This document shows positions 58,218 to 64,000 of a stretch of 64,000 bases of DNA, in pieces. A model generated the notes under the pieces. It saw nothing but the letters and a program-made list of their open reading frames with translations, had not been told where the DNA came from and did not search any database. The stretch comes from Cannabis sativa (lineage: Eukaryota; Streptophyta; Magnoliopsida; Rosales; Cannabaceae). A program made the position numbers and the translations under genes. How positions within the stretch are numbered: position 1 is the stretch's first letter; each line of letters begins with the position of its first letter. The DNA is taken from NCBI RefSeq assembly GCF_029168945.1, contig NC_083601.1, positions 39,359,660-39,423,659 of the forward strand, in the 5' to 3' direction.

Positions 58218-58327
58218 CTTGAGATATATTTTTATTGTTGTTGGAAATGTTTATTACTCAGAGCAGAAAAAGCTTGAGATATATTTTTATTGTTGTTGGA
58301 AATGTTTATTACTCAGAGCAGAAAAAG
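58218..58327 (+). repeat. Exact 55-bp tandem duplication
   Basis: Units 58218-58272 and 58273-58327 are identical (each starts CTTGAGATATATTTTTATTG and ends GAGCAGAAAAAG), followed by a third start CTTGA. It lies about 760 bp upstream of the NB-ARC gene at 59089. Confidence 0.95.
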
Positions 58328-59088
58328 CTTGAAGCCGCCACTGTACTGCAGAGTGAAGACGGTCATGAAAGCTAAAATGAGTTGCACAACCAACTTCCTA
58401 AATTCAAAGGCAACCGAGAACCTTCTTCCAACAAAAACAAGTATACTTTTCTCCTTAAGTCTTCCCAAGTCAATTGTTCAAAGTCTACCACCAACTACAA
58501 ATAAGCTCAGGTAACCACATGTTAATATATATATATTATTTTATTTTTGCCGCAGTGGACTGGACAATGGACATGATAATATATTATTATTAATATCTTG
58601 TGCAAATACAGGTAATACGCATGGGTTGAAAAGTTGATTGTGGAATTTCTAATCCGGTGAGTTGAACAACATTTTGGGTTTTGAATGGCGCTAGTAATTA
58701 CTTGCTATTTTCCTCTCTTTGGACCGTAGCGTTTTTCTTTTTTGCCCTTCACTTGGGTTGGGCTATTTATGGCCATAACTTTAGTTTTGGCTGGTCCCGT
58801 GGGGCATGTGCAGTTGCGCACTGGTATGACTTTAAGACATAAGGACAGACTTGGGAAAACAACAGATATAAGATCAACAACTTTACTTTGTTTTTGGTAT
58901 CAAACTTTTAGCAGATAATTCTACACAATTCTTTAGAGAAATGCTAAAACTAGACATGTGACAAGCATACAAAAGTGAGTCACTTTTCTTGAACGCCTCC
59001 ACTACTACTACTATTTATTCTAATTCTATTTTCAGTGAAGTTCTAGATAAAAAAGAGTTAGTTGAAGTGTTTTGTGTTTCATATTTTC

Positions 59089-60246
59089 ATGGAAAGGGTT
59101 ATTGAAGAGTACCTGTTGGATAAACTCAAAAGGGGCCTCAATGGGAAGGAGAGTAGTAACAGTTCCAAAATCCCGATGCACAGCAAATTCCGACACATAC
59201 ATAATTCTCTTGAAAAACTTCTCAGCCTCAGCTCAACCCAACCTGTGAAACAACAGGGTCAGTCTTCATTCAAAGAAAAGCTTTATATCCTTAACGATTT
59301 GTTAACTGAATGCCAGATTCTATCAACGAAAAAACGCACCATTCACTTTCCTTACATCAACATCAGGATCAAGCTAAACAAAATCAAGGCAGAGCTCGAA
59401 TCTGCACTATCTCAAAACGGGAATGTAAATCCTCAACCCAACGGGAGTGCCAATTCATCGCCGAACGCTGATATTTCCCAGCGACGAACCACTCCTACTA
59501 CGTATCGCTTCGTCGACTCCAAAATAATTCATGGGTTCGAAGAACACTTGGCGACGCTGGAGAGGTTGGTTGTCCGGCAAAAGAGTGACGAAGACGACGG
59601 GTACAAGGCGATCGCCATTGTCGGAACAAAAGGAATCGGCAAAACGTCACTCTGCGCTGTAATTTTTGACAACGAAGAGGTGAAGAAAAGATTCTTACCA
59701 AGGGTTTGGGTCTCCATGCCCACACCGTCGGATGAAGAATACAGAAAGTGCCCCAAAAGAGCGATAGCCAAACGGATCTTATCGTCGCTCGGAGTGGAAG
59801 AAGTTGAGAATCACGGCCTAAAAGGGCTCATTTGTGCTCTTCGCCAAGAATTGGCGAGGAAGAGGTATTTGATCGTGTTGGACCAGTGGTACGGAGATTT
59901 GAGTTCGAGTGAAGGGGATAGTTTGGGTTTGGAACATGGATTTCCGAAAGGCTATGGAGGTACAGTGATAGTGACGAGTAGGACCGAAAGAGTGGCCAAA
60001 CAGATTTTTGGGGATGATAAGAGAACTGTAATACCGCTTTTACCCCTCACGGATGCTGATATGTGCTGGGCTATATTCAAGCAAGAAGTGGAGAAAGATG
60101 AGTGGGACTTCAGTCCTTCCAACATTGAAGAGTTGAAACAGCAAGTTTTAGAAAGAAGTGGGGGGATTCCTCTACGGGCTAAAGTTTTGGGTGAGTTTAT
60201 GCTTAACCAACTCCGACAATCCAACAACACAACTCCAACTATGTAA
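59089..60246 (+). CDS. NB-ARC protein without LRRs (At5g45440/At5g45490-like, 385 aa)
   Basis: Single exon from the ATG at 59089 (MERVIEEYLLDKLKRGL) to a TAA at 60246; no upstream in-frame ATG. Residues 1-110 are a helical N-terminal region. NB-ARC motifs: P-loop IVGTKGIGKTS (178-188), RNBS-A-like FLPRVWVSM, kinase-2 YLIVLDQW (260-267), RNBS-B GGTVIVTSRTE (290-300) and GLPL-like RSGGIPLRAKVLG (about 356-368). The protein ends soon after, with no winged helix or LRR. This matches small plant 'probable disease resistance protein At5g45440/At5g45490' proteins, thought to be NLR relatives that may act as helpers or regulators. All nucleotide-binding motifs look intact, unlike its two NLR-type neighbours. 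Confidence 0.92.
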   Translation: MERVIEEYLLDKLKRGLNGKESSNSSKIPMHSKFRHIHNSLEKLLSLSSTQPVKQQGQSSFKEKLYILNDLLTECQILSTKKRTIHFPYINIRIKLNKIKAELESALSQNGNVNPQPNGSANSSPNADISQRRTTPTTYRFVDSKIIHGFEEHLATLERLVVRQKSDEDDGYKAIAIVGTKGIGKTSLCAVIFDNEEVKKRFLPRVWVSMPTPSDEEYRKCPKRAIAKRILSSLGVEEVENHGLKGLICALRQELARKRYLIVLDQWYGDLSSSEGDSLGLEHGFPKGYGGTVIVTSRTERVAKQIFGDDKRTVIPLLPLTDADMCWAIFKQEVEKDEWDFSPSNIEELKQQVLERSGGIPLRAKVLGEFMLNQLRQSNNTTPTM

Positions 60247-60484
60247 ACAATAAGCCTAAAATTACTCCTTGTACTCTATTAATTCTTTATAATAAGAAGA
60301 AACAACTCTGTTTTGTTTACTGACATTTAATCTCTTTTATTTTTCTGAGAGAACTAAGTATATTTTATTATTTTTACCTCAAAAAAAAAAGTATATTTTA
60401 TTTTTTTCCAAGTGATGATAGTTAGTAATGTATTATATGTTTCACATTAGTTATATTTTGTTTGTAATAATAAGATCTCACCTA

Positions 60485-60558
60485 GCTTTCATAGCTCAGT
60501 TGGTTAGAGCACCCGTTTAGTAAGCGGGAGGTCTTGAGTTCAACTCTCAATGAAAGCA
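60485..60558 (+). tRNA. trnT-AGT: tRNA-Thr (anticodon AGT)
   Basis: A full cloverleaf of 74 nt: acceptor GCTTTCA/TGAAAGC, D arm GCTC...GAGC, anticodon stem CCCGT/GCGGG (one T-G pair) with loop TTAGTAA, variable AGGTC, T arm TTGAG TTCAACT CTCAA, discriminator A; no intron. Internal promoter boxes TAGCTCAGTTGG and GAGTTCAACTC are present. Confidence 0.96.
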
Positions 60559-60565
60559 AATTCTC

Positions 60566-60572
60566 TTTTTTT
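60566..60572 (+). terminator. RNA polymerase III T-run terminator
   Basis: Seven T beginning 8 bases after the tRNA-Thr 3' end. Confidence 0.8.
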
Positions 60573-60826
60573 ATCATTATTCAATCAATGCCGTTTAAGC
60601 AAAAATGTTGACAACGCGACTTTTAACATTAATCTTCTAAATTACAGCAGTATCGTGTGTGTCTAAATATACACATTATTTGTTCTTTTTCGCAACGATC
60701 AAGTGGTCCCATATGTATAATATATATTAATTAGATTTAGTACTAAAACTCAACTAGCAAGTCCTACATCATCAGATTACGTATAAATGTATAAATATAT
60801 ATATGTGTGGTACATTCCTTGCACTT

Positions 60827-62084
60827 TCAGAATATGTTATCCATATAATTCAACCAATCATTGCAGACATCTTCTAATTCGTATAAATCATATGGCCACA
60901 TGGTCTCAGAAATACTTCTACTAGGTCCCATAACTTGACCATAATTTGGATGCATATGATCATCTACAAATGTTCCTTGATGAGCATGATTATCCTCCCG
61001 GGTTTCAAACCCTCCTGGTACTTGTGTCCATAAACAATGATGAATTTCTTCAGATGTTTGAGATGTATTATGATTGATGGTAGTCCCGTAATTATGATTA
61101 CAATAATGATCAGTATCATTAACAACTTCATTCTGGTCAATATCACGTCTATTATAGCCAATTTCATAATTTGTAGGTGCTGAGGTAACAATCGCAGCTG
61201 AAGGGAAATCATGTGTAGAAAGCAGTTCCTTATGATGATTTGTGATTTCCAATTTTGATGATATTAAAGGCTCGTAAGGGAATGAGAGTAGTTGATGATC
61301 AGTAGCTAATTCATAAATACTATTGCTAACAATTATGTCCTTATCAGAGGCTGCTTCATCATTTAAATTTGGTTCTGATTTCATTCCTCCTAATAATACA
61401 GTAGTACTAGTAGTAGTTGTAGTAGCACTACTTGTACTAGTACTAATACTAATACTAGAACTGTGCAGTGGCAGCTGCTTCTGGAACCGTTTCTTCAAGT
61501 GGGTGTGCCAGTAATTTTTCACTTCGTTGTCTGTTCTTCCAGGTAGTTTTGCTGCTATTGCAGACCATCTGATTAAACAAATATATAACAAAAATATGTA
61601 TCAATATCATGATTCATGATGTATATAACCCTGTTAATTATATGATATTATATATTTAATTTATTAGTACAGTATACTACTAACCTGTTTCCTAGAGTCT
61701 CATGCAATGTGACAATGATTTCCTTTTCTTCTTGGCTAAAATTCCCATGCTTGATGTCTGGCCTTAAGTAGTTCACCCACCGGAGTCTACAACTTTTTCC
61801 CGACCTATTCAAGCCTATATATATTTAATCGTATCAGCTCAGTATTGTCCTTGAAGTCATGTTAAAATTAATTTCTAATTAGATCATACTGCCAAATTTA
61901 TGTAAGAAATATTGCCAATTTTTCAGTTTAATATATTTCTATACGTACCAGCAGCTTTGGACATCTCAGTCCAGTTCCAAATTCCGTATTTCTTAATATA
62001 AGATCTCAATTTTTGATCTTCTTCGGGACTCCATACACCTTTCTTCAGGTGTGTCTTCTCACAGAGCCGAGATTTCATCGCCAT
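60827..62084 (-). CDS. R2R3-MYB transcription factor (3 exons, 335 aa)
   Basis: Minus-strand exons 62084-61949, 61814-61685 and 61568-60827; GT-AG introns with phases 1 and 2, the conserved R2R3-MYB pattern. R2: [19 protein letters not shown] with Trp spacing to [12 protein letters not shown]3: [20 protein letters not shown] (first Trp replaced by Phe, as normal) to [20 protein letters not shown] and WHTHLKKR. The bHLH-binding signature in R3 is not present. The N-terminus [16 protein letters not shown] differs from the usual MGRAPCC start. The C-terminal half is Ser/Thr-rich then Asn/His/Asp-rich and ends [20 protein letters not shown], an acidic tail suited to activation. Nuclear DNA-binding regulator; the subgroup is uncertain (MYB13/14/15-like is possible). 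Confidence 0.93.
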
Positions 62085-62830
62085 TGTAGGAAATCACAGC
62101 AGTCCCGAAACTGCCCCTACACCAACACCTAACAGTCAAAAAAAAAAAATAGGGGCAAAGCTGTCTTTTTCTCTTTGTGCGGATCCAAAGAGAATATGCC
62201 TTTCTCTAAACCGAATATGCCCCTTTTGAATTTCAGATCTACTTTTCAAAACCCTATTGCATTTAATTGCAATATAAAACCAATCTTTTCTCTTTCTATG
62301 AAAACCTAGCTGCCATTTTTCCCTTTCACAGCCGGCCTCCTTCACTCCTCTTCTCTCTTTCTTCTCCTTTCTTTGAACAGCAAGCAAAACCCTAGCAAGC
62401 TTCTTCTCCTCCTTCTCCTACTGCCCAGCCGAAAGCACCTTCTTCCTTTCTTTCTTCTTGTTGCAGCAACAACAACCCAGCCGAGCTTCCTCTTCTCCTT
62501 CCCTTCAACCTTCTTACTGCAGAAATAAAACCCAGCCGAGACACCCAAGCTTATCTCCTCTTTCTCTTGTTCTAGATTTTAAAACCTGCAAAGACTAAGA
62601 ACAAAAACCAGCCATAGAAATACCAACGAAAAATAAAAACCAGCAAAGGAAAAAGAATAAAAAACACCACAACAATTGATTTCGGAGTTCCCTCTAAATC
62701 AGAGGTACGTCTCCGTCAAGCGACCCTCAAAGTTGCTTGAATCTCACTATGAATCTCAAAAACCGGTTACAAGTTATGGAGATTCCATGCCACAAAAGCT
62801 AGCAGGTAATCTCTCTTTTCCTTCACTTTA
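62085..62830 (+). promoter_or_regulatory. Promoter/leader-like sequence of uncertain ownership
   Basis: Plus-strand features: GCAATATAAAACC at 62268-62280, then a long CT-rich stretch with AAAACCCTAGCAAG (telo-box AAACCCTA) near 62388, a possible donor CAGAGGTACGTCTC near 62702, and ATGCCACAAAAGCTAGCAGG followed by TAATCTC near 62788. This resembles the first exon of a plant housekeeping gene on the plus strand. It is also directly upstream of the MYB gene and next to a copia LTR, so it may be MYB promoter or LTR sequence instead. Confidence 0.3.
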
Positions 62831-63263
62831 TTTCTCTTGATTTTCCTTACAATATCTCTCACTAACTCTCTATTTTTTCTTTTCTTGTTTCTGAGGTTGA
62901 TTACAAAGGAAACACAAGGCTACTGCCTTTATTTTTCTGCTGGGCCGAAATGGTTCTCTTGTTCAAATGAGAAGGTTGAACCTCATATTTATAATATTGT
63001 TTGTTGCTGGCTGTGTTGTGTTTGAGCTGAGAAATAGATATATTCTGTTGTGATATTTTCCTTGTAAAGCTGAAAGTTTGTTAGAGTCTTGAGATATTTT
63101 GTTTGCTTCTTCATATTGTAAAGAGAAATAAAGATCTAGGCCTATGACAACAGAACCGACAACTCTATGAGTTATAATGGTCTGTTGAGGCTTTGTAAAT
63201 AGATCTAATTTATTTTCCTTGTAACTTTATTTATGGGACAATAGTATGGGAATTTATCCAACA
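62831..63263 (-). repeat. Copia 3' LTR (outer edge clear, inner edge not resolved)
   Basis: On the minus strand the purine-rich TTTAGGTGGAATT is followed by TGTTGGATAAATTCCC at 63263, a normal copia LTR start. A TATA-like ATTATAAATATGAGG lies near 62992-62978 and AATAAAG near 62930. The LTR end towards the MYB gene was not identified; it may reach further than the limit given, even to TTCCTACA at 62086. Confidence 0.5.
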
Positions 63264-63364
63264 AATTCCACCTAAATTTCCATACTAGCAGTCCAAACAG
63301 TTTCTGCCTTTGCTTCATTTACTTGTTGCTGTCTTTGAGGGTCATTGCTTGAATATGTGTCCAT

Positions 63365-64000
63365 TTACCATCCCGTGTCAACTCCCAACAGGTTCATACA
63401 ATGTTTGAACTTGTTGAGAGTGACCACCTTAGTTCCCATATCTGCTGGGTTCTCCTCAGTAGGAACTTTTTCCACTTGTATTTCACCTTGAGTCACCTTG
63501 TCCCTTATAAAGTGGTATTTAATCTCTATATGTTTAGTTCGGTCATGGAACACAGGGTTCCTACATAAGTGTACACAGCTTTGGTATGCGAGTACACTCT
63601 AGGAACCTCTTTAAGTAACTTAATCTCTGTCAAAAGTCCTTTCATCCATATGGCTTCTTTAATAGCTTCTGTGGTTGATATGTACTCCGATTCTGTTGTT
63701 GAAAGTGCAACCACAGGTTGGAGTTGGGCTTTCCAACTCACACAGTTTCCTCCAAGTAGGAACATGTAAGATGAAGTAGACTTTCTGCTGTCTCTGTCCC
63801 CGGCATAGTCGGCATCGCTGTATCCTTCTATGTTGGTCCGAACTTCTGTTGCTTGTAGATGAGTCCAACCTTAGGTGTCCCTACTAGGTACCTGAAAACC
63901 CATTTCATTGCAAGCCAATGAATCTTTCCTGGATTTGCCATGTATTTGCTCAAAGTACTTATGGCAAAGGCCAGATCTGGCCTTGTACAAACCATTAAGT
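63365..64000 (-). pseudogene. Copia pol C-terminus (RT end and RNase H), frame-broken
   Basis: Minus-strand translation from 64000 gives VCTRPDLAFAISTLSKYM and [17 protein letters not shown], then in another frame [35 protein letters not shown] and AIWMKGLL, and in a further frame [18 protein letters not shown] and ENPADMGTKV, ending at 63365. These are the conserved copia RNase H steps. Frameshifts near 63840 and 63565 break it. The rest of the element continues beyond the window. Confidence 0.88.

Noticed and set aside
1..64000. CRISPR arrays, bacterial operons, riboswitches or phage genes
   Set aside because: No spaced direct-repeat arrays or prokaryotic gene layout; all tandem repeats found are contiguous and belong to plant repeats.

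Overview
This 64 kb window is AT-rich nuclear DNA of a flowering plant, almost certainly a eudicot. The evidence is spliced genes with GT-AG introns, a D-type cyclin, an R2R3-MYB factor, NB-LRR type resistance genes, a DUF4220/DUF594 protein, and typical plant transposons (Tat/Retand, Ty1-copia, L1-like LINE, Helitron, hAT, mariner-type and PIF/Harbinger-type MITEs). The species cannot be fixed from sequence alone; no bacterial or organellar gene was seen.

Layout. 1-7588 is the 3' half of a Tat/Retand-like Ty3-gypsy retrotransposon: a broken pol (RNase H, second RNase H, integrase), a 36-bp tandem repeat, a large spliced gene on the opposite strand (2566-5718) with its own TATA box and 5'UTR intron, and a 779-bp 3' LTR. 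7589-22200 is gene-poor; it holds two copies of a long-terminal-inverted-repeat foldback element and a decayed LINE split by an LTR-like insertion. 22201-23742 is a complete six-exon cyclin D6-like gene. 24300-29310 holds LINE remnants, an hAT MITE with a perfect 8-bp target duplication, another inverted-repeat element and an unidentified pseudogene exon.

29822-42392 is a full-length L1-type LINE on the minus strand with a 19-bp target duplication. Its ORF2 is split by a 7109-bp copia element (30047-37155) with a 5-bp target duplication. The two copia LTRs are identical except for a 3-bp indel, yet its gag-pol is riddled with stops: a recently moved but coding-dead element.

42400-64000 is the gene-bearing part: an NLR-like protein without its nucleotide-binding core (43099-45228), a DUF4220/DUF594 membrane protein (45896-47932), a Helitron (48307-49867), two MITEs, an NB-ARC-LRR gene broken by two in-frame stops but with a 1008-codon open LRR part (53268-56870), an NB-ARC protein without LRRs in head-to-head orientation (59089-60246), tRNA-Thr(AGT), an R2R3-MYB gene (60827-62084), and the 3' end of another copia element running off the window.

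Working together: the three NLR-related genes form a loose resistance-gene cluster in which domains are split among different loci (winged helix plus LRR, NB plus LRR but broken, NB only). The most unusual objects are the spliced antisense gene inside the retrotransposon, the young but coding-dead copia nested in the LINE, and the split NLR cluster.
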